Source: Arion vulgaris
Taxonomy: Eukaryota > Mollusca > Gastropoda > Stylommatophora > Arionidae
DNA length: 64,000 nt
Assembly (NCBI GenBank): GCA_020796225.1
Contig: CM036756.1
Coordinates: 64,223,644-64,287,643 of the forward strand
Direction of reading: 5' to 3'
The position numbers and the translations under genes are program-made. Below, piece by piece: positions 10,840-20,894 of the stretch (position 1 is its first letter; every line of letters begins with the position of its first letter). Under the pieces are notes generated by a model, which had not been told where the DNA came from, searched no databases, and saw only the letters and a program-made list of their open reading frames with translations.

Positions 10840-11155
10840 ATTGCAGGTGTGACAATAAGAGACAAAATTAGAAATGAAGAAATCAGAAGGAGACTGGATG
10901 TGAAACCAGTCACGCAATTCATAAAAGAACAACAGATTAAATGGTTTGGACACCTGACCAGAATGCTCTGGTAACGCCTACCACAGAGAGCCACACAGAA
11001 AAGTATAATGAGTACAAAGCAAGAGGAAGACCACGCAAAAGATGGAGCGATGGCATCAAGAACAGCCTTACGAACATGAATATCAGCTTACAAATTGCCT
11101 TAAAACCAGCACACACAAGATCACTACGTTTCACCCCCAACACTTCTATAAAGAA
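10840..11155 (+). mobile_element. L-Y LINE ORF2 C-terminal fragment
   Basis: Encodes GVTIRDKIRNEEIRRRLDVK, then QQIKWFGHLTRM and, after a frame change, ARGRPRKRWSDGIKNSL. Nearly identical to 9285-9600. The WFGHL motif and GRPRKRW block are standard for non-LTR ORF2 tails. Confidence 0.8.
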
Positions 11156-11159
11156 GTAA

Positions 11160-11685
11160 CTTTATGCCTTAGACAGAAAAAAATCATTGGCCTTACCGTA
11201 GAGTGAACACTGGTCTCCTATATGGGATCGCGCTCTAATCAATTTGACCAGACGCTCATACACGGTATACTATTGAACTAGGTAAAACCCTGAACCTTTA
11301 ATTTATTATCTAAATTACAAGCACCTCTGAAGTCGGAGTAAGGCTCTTCTGAATGACGATGGACGCTGGTGATAAGAAAAGCAGTACTGTACGCAAAAAT
11401 TAGTCACGGGTGTCATATTAGATGCGGTGACCACGCCTGAATTCCTAGAAAGCGAGCGTTTTTTTTTTTTTTTTTAAATATGATTTCGTCATCTGGATAT
11501 AAGCATCCTGAGCTGGAAATGACACAACTGATCTACGCTAACACAATATAGAGACGGTAGACTGTGACAAGAGACGTTGTGCAGTGGGCGGACTGGTTAA
11601 TGTTCTATTGGAACCACCATTGTGAAATAATTTTTTTTAGCAGGTTTGACATCAAGTTGGTAATTATAAAGGTGCTCTAATGTTA
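11160..11685. other. Unassigned sequence with a T15 tract
   Basis: Nothing recognisable apart from a poly(T) tract near 11460, which could be the tail of an unrecognised minus-strand retroposon. Confidence 0.5.
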
Positions 11686-11689
11686 CTAT

Positions 11690-12065
11690 AGAGGAGATAA
11701 AGGAAGGATGATTGACGAAATAAAGAAAAGTTAATAGTGAGAACACGCAAGAATGACGGAATGAAAAGAAAAATATTACTAGTTGAAGGATGGACAAAAA
11801 GAGAAATTGTGTGAGAGAGAACACGCAAGAATGACGGATTGAAAAGAGAAAGAATGAGATTGTGAGAGAGAACACGCAAGAATGACGGATTGAAAAGAGA
11901 AATTGTGTGAGAGAGAGATGACATTGAAGAATGTAGGGACATGAAAAGAGAATGAAAATATACAGTTGAAGGATGGACAAAAGAGAAATTGTGTGAGAGA
12001 GGACACGCAAGAATGACGGAATGAAAAGAGAAATAGTACAAGTTGAAGGTTGGACGAAAAGATAT
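11690..12065. repeat. Irregular ~45-60-bp minisatellite
   Basis: Segments ACACGCAAGAATGACGGA, TTGAAAAGAGAAATTGTG and TGAGAGAGA recur about six times with variable spacing. Similar sequence follows the L-K fragment near 13150-13230, so the array may derive from L-K 3' sequence. Confidence 0.7.
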
Positions 12066-12269
12066 ATGGACGATAGTCACTTCAGATATGAATGAAGTGT
12101 CTAAGCAGAATGTTGTGGTTAACAAGAAGAGACCGGTTGAGAAATAGACATCATGAAAAAAGTGGGTACACCATCAGTACTAAACATCATCATGAAACAA
12201 CACATTTAAAGGGTTCGGCCACATTAGCAGATTACCAACAGACAGTGCACCTCAAGGAGCAATGTTTTA

Positions 12270-12508
12270 AAGGGTTTTAAAGCCGAAGGATTGACTTCAT
12301 TACACCGGTTTTACCCCATATGGCTCGGTCCCTCTCCGCAGAAATGGCAAGCCACCTGCCGAGAGTATTGCAAAAGCACGAACTCCGTAGCTCCAGCAAC
12401 AATCCTAGGGTCTCTGGAAAAACTGCACTCGTGAACAGAACGGCGCGGTCCGGATTCGAACCCACGACCTTCGACTCACAAGGCAAAGGCTTAACCACTC
12501 AGCCAACG
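12270..12508 (-). mobile_element. T3 tRNA-derived SINE, full length
   Basis: Minus-strand head CGTTGGCTGAGTGGTTAAGC, CTTGTGAGTCGAAGGTCGTG and B box GGGTTCGAATCC, then CTAGGATTGTTGCTGGAGCT, CTCGGCAGGTGGC and a 3' end TTAAAACCCTTTAAAA. It lies immediately 3' of the L-K LINE fragment. Confidence 0.85.
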
Positions 12509-12524
12509 TTGCTCCGATACAATG

Positions 12525-13240
12525 GATACAAAGGAAAAGGCTAACCTCAGAGGTAAACAGAAGGGACGGAAAGACACGATTTATGAAGCTCACACAAGGA
12601 CTCGTTTATGAAGCTCACACAAGGACTCGTTTATGAAGCTCACACAAGGACTCGTTTATGAAGCTCACACAAGGACTCGTTTATGAAGCTCACACAAGGA
12701 CTCGTTTATGAAGCTCACACAAGGACTCGTTTATGAAGCTCACACAGAGACTCGTTTATGAAGCTCACACAAGGACTCGTTTATGAAGCTCCACAAGGAC
12801 TCGTTATCCACAAGACCTTTTGAAGCTCACACAAGGACTCGTTTATGAAGCTCACACAAGGACTCGTTTATGAAGCTCACACAGGACTCGTTTATGAAGC
12901 TCACACAAGGACTCTTTAAGCTCACACAGGACTCGTTATGAAGCTCACACAAGGACTCGTTTATGAAGCTCACACAAGGACTCGTTTATGAAGCTCACAC
13001 AAGGACTCGTTTATGAAGCTCACACAAGGACTCGTTTATGAAGCTCACACAAGGACTCGTTTATGAAGCTCACACAAGGACTCGTTTATGAAGCTCACAC
13101 AAGGACTCGTTCAAGAATATTCTTTATATTCTGACGATGTGAAACAAAACTGGATTGAAGAAAAGAAAGGTGAACAGAGAAATTGTGATAGAGAGAGAAA
13201 CAAAAACTCAGAAGAATGTTGGATTGAAAGAAGAAAGATG
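12525..13240 (+). mobile_element. L-K LINE C-terminal fragment carrying an internal 25-bp array
   Basis: The left flank of the array encodes LTSEVNRRDGK and then TIYEAHTRTR. The right flank resumes with YEAHTRTR, SRI and an ETKLDWIEEKK-like tail in another frame. Copies without the array at 46885-47075, 41268-41425 and 19415-19575 run straight through this point, so the array is a local expansion inside the LINE. Confidence 0.8.
12573..13112 (+). repeat. 25-bp minisatellite derived from L-K, about 21 copies
   Basis: Unit TTTATGAAGCTCACACAAGG plus ACTCG, strictly 25 bp except for a corrupted block around 12785-12945. As 25 is not a multiple of three the LINE frame is lost. The unit corresponds to the YEAHTRTR codons of the surrounding LINE. 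Confidence 0.95.
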
Positions 13241-13504
13241 ATATATAATCATAACGGCTTTCTTTCATTTCAGACCTCAGTGAACTTAACCACGCAATCA
13301 AGTAAGAAACTGAACACCAGAAATATTACAAAAACAGTACAAATTAATAGGTCACAAAAAGAGCATGTTGTAATGTATAGACTCTACACAGACCACAACA
13401 GAATTAGATACCAGTAATTTAATGGATAAAGGTGCACTGCAAAAAACCATCAATATTGAAACGTCACGGAATCTCTTATTCATTTTCGGTTGAATTTTTC
13501 CTGC

Positions 13505-13760
13505 CCGTGAGTTGTGTGGGAAGCAAAGAATAGTAACACTGCGGCCTACTAAGTAAAAGTCGACTGAGGTAGGGGCATATGGAAGATACCTTAGTAAATA
13601 AATGCGTCGCAGAAATCGGATATGCTGGCCTACTTTAAGGCGCATAACTGGCACAACGTGCAGTGTCTCTTAGGCTCAAATCGCATACAAATAAAAAATA
13701 GTGGTTTAACAATTGGTCAATATGGAGCTCTCGAAGAAGAAGAAGAAGAAAAAGAAGAAG
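13505..13760 (+). mobile_element. Core1 SINE-like retroposon, slightly rearranged
   Basis: 5' end CCCGTGAGTTGTGTGGGAAG lacks the GGGGCCC block. The body GCTGGCCTACTTTAAGGCGC, CTCTTAGGCTCAAATCGCAT and a GAAGAAGAAG tail are normal. Confidence 0.8.
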
Positions 13761-13796
13761 GATGTATTTTCAGGGGGAATGTTGTCGAATTATTAT

Positions 13797-14765
13797 GTTT
13801 AATAGATGCAGCAGCTGTAGAGTATTAGGTGAATGATTGGGGGAACTAGGATGACTAATAGATGCAGCAGCTATAGAGTATTAGATGAATGATTGGGGGA
13901 ACTAGGATGACTAACAGATGCAGTAGCTGTAGAGTATTAGATGAATGATTGGGGGAACTATGATGACTAACAGATGCAGTAGCTGTAGAGTATTAGATGA
14001 ATGATTGGGGGAACTATGATGACTAACAGATGTAACAAATGTAGAACATTAGGTGAATGATTGGGGGAACTAGGATGACTAATAGATGCAGCAGCTATAG
14101 AGTATTAGATGAATGATTGGGGGAACTAGGATGATTAACAGATGCAGTAGCTGTAGAGTATTAGATGAATGATTGGGGGAACTATGATGACTAACAGATG
14201 CAGTAGCTGTAGAGTATTAGATGAATGATTGGGGGAACTATGATGACTAACAGATGTAACAAATGTAGAACATTAGGTGAATAATTGGGAACTAGGATGA
14301 CTACAGTCGTTAAAAGATTGAACGATGCGAGCAGCTGTAGAGATAGTATGATTGGAAGATGAAAAATGTATGTGACGGGGAACTAGGATGACTAATAGAT
14401 GCAGCAGCTGTAGAGTATTAGGTGAATGATTGGGGGAACTAGGATGACTAATAGATGCAGCAGCTGTAGAGTATTAGGTGAATGATTGGGGAGGGTACTA
14501 TGATGCACTATTAGGAGATTGTAAGCAGGCAGCTGTAAGTAAGGTGATTGATGATGAGTGAATTGATTGAGAGGGAACTAGGATGACTAACAGATGCAGT
14601 AGCTGTAGAGTATTAGATGCATGATTGGGGGAACTATGATGACTAACAGATGTAACAAATGTAGAACATTAGGTGAATGATTGGGGGAACTATGTGACTA
14701 ACAGATGTAACAAATGTAGAATATTAGATGAATGATTGGGGGAACTAGGATAACTAACAGAAATG
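13797..14765. repeat. 56-bp minisatellite, about 17 copies
   Basis: Units with GAATGATTGGGGGAACTAGG and GATGCAGCAGCTGTAGAG recur every 56 bp (13831, 13887, 13943 and on). Variants (AACAAATGTAGAACATTAGG) recur periodically, indicating higher-order blocks. Indel-rich segments occur at 14290-14380 and 14490-14580. Confidence 0.95.
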
Positions 14766-15008
14766 ACAGATGCAGAACTGTTTTAGATGAGAGAAGCAAA
14801 TTTTAACAGACTAGCACAGAAAATCAATAACAAGTTAATGAAAGTGCTGCAGATTTACTGACCATGCACGTCAAACATACAATGTGTGAGCATGCAAGTT
14901 ATAGCTGTTATCTATCTCGTACGTTTCTCTGGCAAGACTACGATCGAACAAAGTGGACTTCTATTTTACAGTTGTCAGTTTGATGTACAATATGATGATA
15001 GTTTATAT

Positions 15009-15796
15009 TATTTACTTATTAATTCCTCTCCGCTCCTCGTGGAGCATAGGGTCTCAACAGTTGTTTGCCACTTATCCGGTCTTTATTGTTTTGTTTATGG
15101 TCTCCCAGGATAGACCAGCATCCTTCAGTTCCTCAAGGAGACTTCGTCTCCAGGTTAGTTTAGGACTGCCCGGTTTTCCGTTTTCCTTGCGGGTTCCACT
15201 CAATTGCTTGTCTAGTAACACTCGACTGTATCTTCTTATCATGGGTCATCACGGGTTCCTGTCATGTTCTTATACACAGGTCTGTGTTTGTAACTCTGTC
15301 GTACCATCTCAGTCTGAGAATCCGCAGAAGACATCCGTTGACAAAGGTCTGAATCTTATTTGTATTTAACTTGGTGACTCGCCACTTTTCCGAGCCATAC
15401 AGCAACACAGATTTCACATTTGAGCTGAATATCCTGAGCTTTGTTTTCGTGGAGATGGCAGTAGATTTCTACACTGTGTGCAGGATAGCAAAGGCTTGTC
15501 GGACTTCCCTAATCCTGGCGTCTTCATATGTACATCCTGATTTGCTGAACTTGCTTCCAAGGTAGACAAATTCACCAACATCTTCTATATGCCTTCCTTC
15601 AATCAGTATTGTCTGACTATGTCAAAATTAGAGTACCTCGACTTCGCGGATGATATTGTCTTGCTCTCACACAGGCTACAAGACACTCAGGAAAAAGTGG
15701 ATACTCTGGCAGAAACAGCACAACGGGTTGGTCTTAAATAAAGCTAAGAGAAAACAAAAATACTGCCAAACAACAACATACAGCAAGACCCGATAT
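15009..15796 (-). mobile_element. RTE/SR2-like LINE with 5' inversion (twin-primed insertion)
   Basis: Minus strand 15618-15009 encodes TILIEGRHIEDVGEFVYLGS, YEDARIREV, SSNVKSVLLYGSEKWRV, FVNGCLLRILRLRWYDRV and EWNPQGKRK with a few stops, which is the post-catalytic RT region. Plus strand 15627-15797 encodes the upstream catalytic block LEYLDFADDIVLLS (FADD box), then AETAQRVGLK and KTKILPNNN. The outer edge of the inverted part (DPILI) abuts in LINE order the first residues of the 3' part (TILIEG). Perfect 13-bp flanks TGATAGTTTATAT at 14996-15008 and 15797-15809 prove one insertion. RTE/SR2-like assignment is by motif style only. Confidence 0.9.
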
Positions 15797-15809
15797 TGAT
15801 AGTTTATAT

Positions 15810-16250
15810 AGACGTTACTATATTAATTTAGTGCAGAACTAGCAGTTCTTTCGTGAAGAGAAACAATCACACTGTTTACGAGACGTTATTGATGAGCATT
15901 CTGTTACCTTCAAATATCTGTAAGGTATTCAAAAATATAGTTCATAAGTTCATAGTTCATAAGGACGGTTCCAACTTCACTGCAACGGGTCACCCCATAA
16001 TTGCTACGTTCCTGTGCCAATGAAAATCACACGAAATGCTAACAACTGTGAAATGTTTCCTGTGTGAACTAATTCCAGAATGAAACAGCCGCGTACCACC
16101 ACAAAAATCAACCTGCTCCGCATAAAATGCATATGGCCGTCGCTAATGTAGCAACACAAAACTGTTCATCAAGAAACATATCGTTAGCTATATAAGCCAA
16201 AAATGGCTTGTCACAATGAGCATATCCCGAATAATTCTTTGTTTTATTTG
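15810..16250. other. Unassigned sequence
   Basis: I see no repeat structure, RNA gene or coding signal here. Confidence 0.5.
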
Positions 16251-16254
16251 TTAT

Positions 16255-16345
16255 GTAGGTGATTTAAACGTCTTTAAGCCGAGTCACGCACTTTTAACCT
16301 AAGTACGGTCCCTTTATTGGTTATATCAAAGAGTGTAGTTAGGCC
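16255..16345 (+). repeat. R3 dispersed repeat
   Basis: GTCTTTAAGCCGAGTCACGC, CAACCTAAG-like block and TTGGTTATATCAAAGAGTGT match 47130-47222 and the reverse complement of 6838-6930. Confidence 0.65.
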
Positions 16346-16389
16346 AACAAACATCAACAAGATTTTTTTAATTTCCCGAATAACCAATT

Positions 16390-17105
16390 TAATCTTCATT
16401 TGTATACCAGGGCAATAGGGAGAACAAGTTAATGAGCTCGCAGATCAAATGGCAGAGACAGCAGTGATTGACGAATGGCGAAACACGTAATACCAAAGTA
16501 CTGTAGTTTTACAAAATCCAGAAACAATGACAATACATAGCAACGTTTCGATCAAAGTGCCTTTATCAAGCACACACATACAACAGGAGGAGTGACGAAT
16601 TTCACAGCACACTACATTTAGACTTTCACAAAGATATTACAACGGTCATTTTTTTGGGTCTATATGTAGTTTGCTGTGAAATTCGTCAGTCCTGTTGTAT
16701 CGTTTGTTTGATAAAGGCCTTTTGATCGAAACGTTGCTGTGTATTGTCATTGTTTTGTATTTTGTAAAACTACAGTACTATGTTATTACGTATTTGACGA
16801 AGGAGTGTCAGTGGACAGTGCATATATCATCTATGTCATAAAAGAAACAGGTTATACAGATGACTTTAAAATTATTTATAAATCAGTTTCCCTATCCAGA
16901 GAGAAGATGAAATGATGAAAGATAGGGATGAAAATGAGAATTGCCAGACACAGCATTTTGTTAGAGGCACACGACATTTAATTAATCACCACAGAACCGG
17001 TGTGATTAATCATACGCTGGTAACGATATTGGGGAGGAGATCTGGTCACCTACAGACCTGCCCAGAGTGTAATTATGCTGATCCCACCAATCCTAATTTG
17101 TAACG
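16390..17105 (+). mobile_element. L-H LINE: RNase H end plus C-terminal CPxC tail, split by a foldback element
   Basis: Encodes an IPGQ-stop-GEQVNELADQMA segment resembling the last RNase H motif (GNExADxLA), AETAVIDE, then after the insertion GVSVDSAYIIYVIK. Further on come CQTQHFVRGTRHLINHHRTG, VTILGRRSGHLQTCPEC and NYAD. The same order is seen at 23465-24480 and 63395-63880. RNase H with a CPxC tail places it among RNase H-bearing non-LTR clades; the exact clade is undetermined. Stops make it inactive. Confidence 0.8.
16476..16793. mobile_element. Foldback-type element, 318 bp, inside L-H
   Basis: Two ~140-bp arms are inverted copies: ACTGTAGTTTTACAAAAT, AACAATGACAATACA, AGCAACGTTTCGATCAAA, ACGAATTTCACAGCA on the left mirror the right arm around a spacer at ~16625-16665. 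TTGACGAA flanks it at 16468-16475 and 16794-16801. Removing the element and one TTGACGAA restores the LINE frame (AVIDEGVSVDS). An 8-bp duplication suggests hAT-like mobilisation. Confidence 0.85.
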
Positions 17106-17129
17106 GGTCTTTTTGCGCAATTGCTGTTG

Positions 17130-17215
17130 CAGTTTTAACTACTTTGCAATCGTTATTTGCCAATCGTTACTTTGCAATCGTTACTTTGCAATCGTTACTT
17201 TGCAATCGTTATTTA
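17130..17215. repeat. Short 15-bp tandem repeat, about 4 copies
   Basis: TTTGCAATCGTTACT recurs head to tail four times, with one diverged unit at the left. Confidence 0.8.
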
Positions 17216-17299
17216 GTATTTATTTTCTTGATTATCATGCACCGTTCTAACACTGTGATTATTAAATCATATCCAGAGAATTTACAAACTTAAAACGTC

Positions 17300-17550
17300 T
17301 TTTTCAAACGTTCCATATTGACCACTTGTTAACCACTCTATGTGATTTGTATGTGAATCTAAGAGGGATTGTACGTTGCGCCAGTTATGCGCCTACAAGT
17401 AGGTCAGTACATCCGATTTATGCGACGCTTTTTATTTACTAGATTAGCTTCCCTAGGTCCTTCATCAGTCGTCTCTTACGATCCATGCCTCGTAGGTCGT
17501 AGTCGTACTAATCTTTGCTTCCCTTGCGGCCCCGGCACCACACGGACGCA
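17300..17550 (-). mobile_element. Core1 SINE-like retroposon
   Basis: Reverse-strand copy: left end AACGTTCCATATTGACCACT, then CAGTTATGCGCCTACAAGTA, TTTTTATTTACTAGATTAGC, the core as GTCGTCTCTTACGATCCATG, and CGGCCCCGGCACCACACG at the right. Confidence 0.85.
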
Positions 17551-17689
17551 ATATTAGTATATGATTCGGTAAATCTAATGAATAGAATATGAACAAGAAA
17601 AATATCAAGATCTGCATTTCGTTACCGATTTGAACAGTAGTATAAAAATGTGTTAAAACCATCCATTGCTCTATTATCATCTGTCATCC

Positions 17690-17925
17690 TTCGTTGTTCT
17701 ATCATCCTTCTCTAATCTTGCTCTATCATCATCATTTCATATATCCATTGCCTTTACCTTGCTATCATCATCCTTTGCTCTATCATCATCCTTTGTTCTA
17801 TCATCATCCTTTGCTCTATCATCATCCTTTGTTCTATCATCATCCTTTGCTCTATCATCATCCTTTGTTCTATTACCATCCTTTGCTCTATCATCATCCT
17901 TTGTTCTATCATCATCCTTTGCTCT
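17690..17925. repeat. 18-bp minisatellite, TATCATCATCCTTTGCTC type, left block
   Basis: About a dozen 18-bp units with G/T variation (GCTC/GTTC). The block is interrupted by a Core2 SINE and resumes at 18194. The period is a multiple of three, so ORFs on both strands are by-products. Confidence 0.95.
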
Positions 17926-18193
17926 TCTTCTTCTTCTTCTTCTTCTTCTTCTTCTTGCGTTCGTTCTTTACAACCAATTTTAATCACTCTGTGATATGTT
18001 TGATCTTTGCCAAGAACGTGTATACGTTGCACATTGGTTTAGTAGGCCCCTAAACGCATAGACTTCTACACGCTTAGGACACATGCATCCGATTTCAGCC
18101 AAACCTCCTTAGTCGCCTCTTACGACATGAGTGGCAAGTAACAGTGGTTCTATTCTTTACACCCCAACTTTGGGCCCGGTAACCACTCGGGCG
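17926..18193 (-). mobile_element. Core2 SINE-like retroposon inside the 18-bp array
   Basis: Begins at a long (TCT)n tract, the reverse complement of the (GAA)n tail, then AACGTGTATACGTTGCACAT, GTCGCCTCTTACGACATGAG and ends GGTAACCACTCGGGCG. Array units continue directly on both sides, so it inserted into a pre-existing array. Confidence 0.9.
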
Positions 18194-18360
18194 TATCGTT
18201 TGCTCTATTACCATCCTTTGTTCTATCATCATCCTTTGCTCTATCATCATCCTTTGTTCTATCATCATCCTTTGTTCTATCATCATCCTTTGCTCTATCA
18301 TCATCCTTTGCTCTATCATCATCCTTTGTTCTATTACCATCCTTTGCTCTATCACATCCT
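18194..18360. repeat. 18-bp minisatellite, right block
   Basis: Continuation of the TATCATCATCCTTTGCTC array after the Core2 insertion, about nine units, ending in an indel-rich transition at 18345-18440. Confidence 0.9.
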
Positions 18361-18439
18361 TTGCTCTATCATCTCCTTTGCCTATCCCACTTTTTCCATC
18401 ATCCCTTTTCCTGTATCCCCTTTCGTTACCCATCACCTT

Positions 18440-19165
18440 TCCTATATCGCCTCCTTTCCTCTACCATCCTCCTTTCGTCTACCATCCTCCTTTCCTCTAC
18501 CATCCTCCTTTCCTCTACCATCCTCCTTTCCTCTACCATCCTCCTTTCCTCTACCATCCTCCTTTCCTCTACCATCCTCCTTTCGTCTACCATCCTTCGT
18601 TCCTCTACCATCCTCCTTTCCTCTACCATCCTCCTTTCCTCTACCATCCTCCTTTCCTCTACCATCCTCCTTTCCTCTACCATCCTCCTTTCTCTACCAT
18701 CCTCCTTTCGTCTACCATCCTCTTTCGTCTACCATCCTCCTTTCGTCTACCATCCTCCTTTCGTCTACCATCCTTCGTTCCTCTACCATCCTCCTTTCCT
18801 CTACCATCCTCCTTTCCTCTACCATCCTCCTTTCCTCTACCATCCTCCTTTCCTCCACCATCCTCCTTTCGTCTACCATCCTCCTTTCCTCTACCATCCT
18901 CCCTTTCCTCTACCATCCTCCTTCCTCCACCATCCCCCTTTTCCTCTACCATCCTCCTTTCCTCTACCATCCTCCTTCCTCTACCATCCTCCTTTACTCT
19001 ACCATCCTCCTTTCCTCTACCATCCTCCTTTCCTCTACCATCCTCCTTTCCTCTACCATCCTCCTTTCGTCTACCATCCTCCTTCGTCTACCATCCTCCT
19101 TTCGTCTACCATCCTCCTTTCTCTACCATCCTCCTTTCCTCTACCATCCTCCTTTCGTCTACCAC
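18440..19165. repeat. 18-bp pyrimidine-strand minisatellite, TACCATCCTCCTTTCCTC type, ~40 copies
   Basis: Units differ from the neighbouring array at three positions of 18, so both arrays share an origin. The strand is almost purely C/T plus two A per unit, giving long asymmetric pyrimidine runs. The three overlapping plus-strand frames of 290-377 codons (Pro/Ser/Phe-rich) are artefacts of the period. Confidence 0.95.
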
Positions 19166-19414
19166 GTTCCTCTTCATCAAGCCCTGGGCATTCCAGTCCG
19201 CTTCAATCAAAACATTACACTATCATATTATAAAAACACTCAACAAATGAGAACAGAAAGCTAATCAACGGAAGAAGTACACTTAGTGAATTAATGATAC
19301 TATTGCTTGATATGTGGTCGTACTACACACTGTGCAATTAATACAGTAACATTTGTTGAGCGAATTCAATACAAGACAGAGCGAACAAAAACTCATCAAT
19401 GTGCCAGAATATCA

Positions 19415-19575
19415 ATCTTCTTCTTCTTTCTTTCTTTCTTTCGAATCCTGTTGCTCACAGCGTCAGGTCAAGAAGAGATTTCTAAAACGGGCCCTTGTAT
19501 GCGCTTCGTAGATATTGTCTCTGTTATCTCTGAGGTTCATCTTTGCAAGGATATCAATGCAAGGGACAAATCCAA
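19415..19575 (-). mobile_element. L-K LINE 3' end fragment
   Basis: The reverse complement encodes an L-K C terminus related to 46885-47075, with a (GAAA/GAA)n-rich 3' end at the left and a diverged IYEAHT-like region. Confidence 0.65.
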
Positions 19576-19599
19576 ATGGTCAAAGTCAAGAATTACCTT

Positions 19600-19815
19600 C
19601 ATTGCAACGGGTTTCCCCATATGGTTCCGTCTCTTTCGGCATAGATAGCATGGCATCTGCCGAAAGCATTGCACAAAGCAATAACTCCGCAGCTTCGGCA
19701 AAAATCCTAGGAATTTCATGAAAATATTGCACATGTTTTTCGATCCGGATTCGAACCAAAAACCTTCATTACGACAGACAAACGACTTAGCCACTTCACC
19801 ATTGAGACGCCCAAA
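19600..19815 (-). mobile_element. T3 tRNA-derived SINE, full length
   Basis: Minus-strand head TGGTGAAGTGGCTAAGTCG, B box GGTTCGAATCC, body CTAGGATTTTTGCCGAAGCT, TTTCGGCAGATGCCATG and 3' end GAAACCCGTTGCAATGAAGG. Diverged from the 12270 copy. Confidence 0.8.
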
Positions 19816-19923
19816 TATATAAATGTATGGGACAAATAAAAGATTATAATATGCGATGTTGTACATTGATGGTGAAACAACAATACGATGAAGTAATTGA
19901 TTCTCCAAATGGCTCCCTCGTGG

Positions 19924-20893
19924 ACTACTACTACTAGCAACTACTACTACTAGCAACGACTACTACTACTAGCAACTACTACTACGAGCAACTACTACTA
20001 GCAACTACTACTACTAGCAACTACTACTACTAGCAACTACTACTACTAGCAACTACTACTACTAGCAACTACTACTACTAGCAACTACTACTACTAGCAA
20101 CTACTACAACTATCAACTACTACTACTTCAACTCATTACTATTATCAACTACTACTACTAGCAACTACTACAACTATCAACTACTACTACTATCAACTAC
20201 TACAACTATCAACTACTACTACTATCAACTACTACAACTATCAACTACTACTACTATCAACTACTACTACTATCAACATACTACTAGCACTACTACTACT
20301 ATCAACTACTATACTAGCAACTTACTACTACTAGCAACTACTACTACTAGCAACTACTACTACTATCAACTACTACTACTATCAACTACTACTACTATCA
20401 ACTACTACTACTAACTCACTACTACTATCAACTACTACAACTATCAACTACTACTACTATCAACTACTACTACTAGCAACTACTACTACTATCAACTACT
20501 ACTACTATCAACTACTACTACTATCAACTACTACTACTAGCAACTACTACTACTATCAATACTATGCTACTAGCAACCATACTACTATCAACTACTACTA
20601 CTATCAACTACTACTACTAGCAACTACTACTACTATCAACTACTACTACTACTAGCAACTACTACTACTAGCAACTACTACTACTATCAACTACTACTAC
20701 TATCAACTACTACTACTATCAACTACTACTACTAGCAACTACTACTACTATCAACTACTACTACTAGCAACTACTACTACTAGCAACTACTACTACTATC
20801 AACTACTACTACTATCAACTACTACTACTAGCAACTACTACTACTAGCAACTACTACTACTATCAACTACTACTACTAGCAACTACTACTACT
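19924..20893. repeat. 16-bp (CTACTACTACTAGCAA)n array, ~60 copies
   Basis: Units are 16 bp with two interspersed variants, AGCAA and ATCAA. Short corrupted stretches occur at 20130-20150, 20270-20330, 20410 and 20560-20590. The array ends at the 3' end of an L-X LINE. Confidence 0.95.
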
Positions 20894-20894
20894 A

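Noticed and set aside
15620..15800. The FADD-containing segment as an independent second LINE
   Set aside because: It is enclosed by the same 13-bp target duplication and continues the minus-strand part in LINE order, so it is the inverted 5' part of one insertion.
16680..16735. Hammerhead ribozyme core in the foldback arms (TTGATAAAGG...GATCGAAAC)
   Set aside because: The layout recalls a CUGAUGA...GAAA core, but both arms have changes at core positions (TTGATAA for CTGATGA), so cleavage is not supported. Covariance-model scanning of less degraded copies would decide.
18131..19264. A 377-codon ORF and two overlapping 290-codon ORFs, Pro/Ser/Phe-rich
   Set aside because: All three frames are open because the 18-bp pyrimidine repeat contains no stop in any plus-strand frame. 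The ORF also starts inside a Core2 SINE. No independent evidence for a protein.
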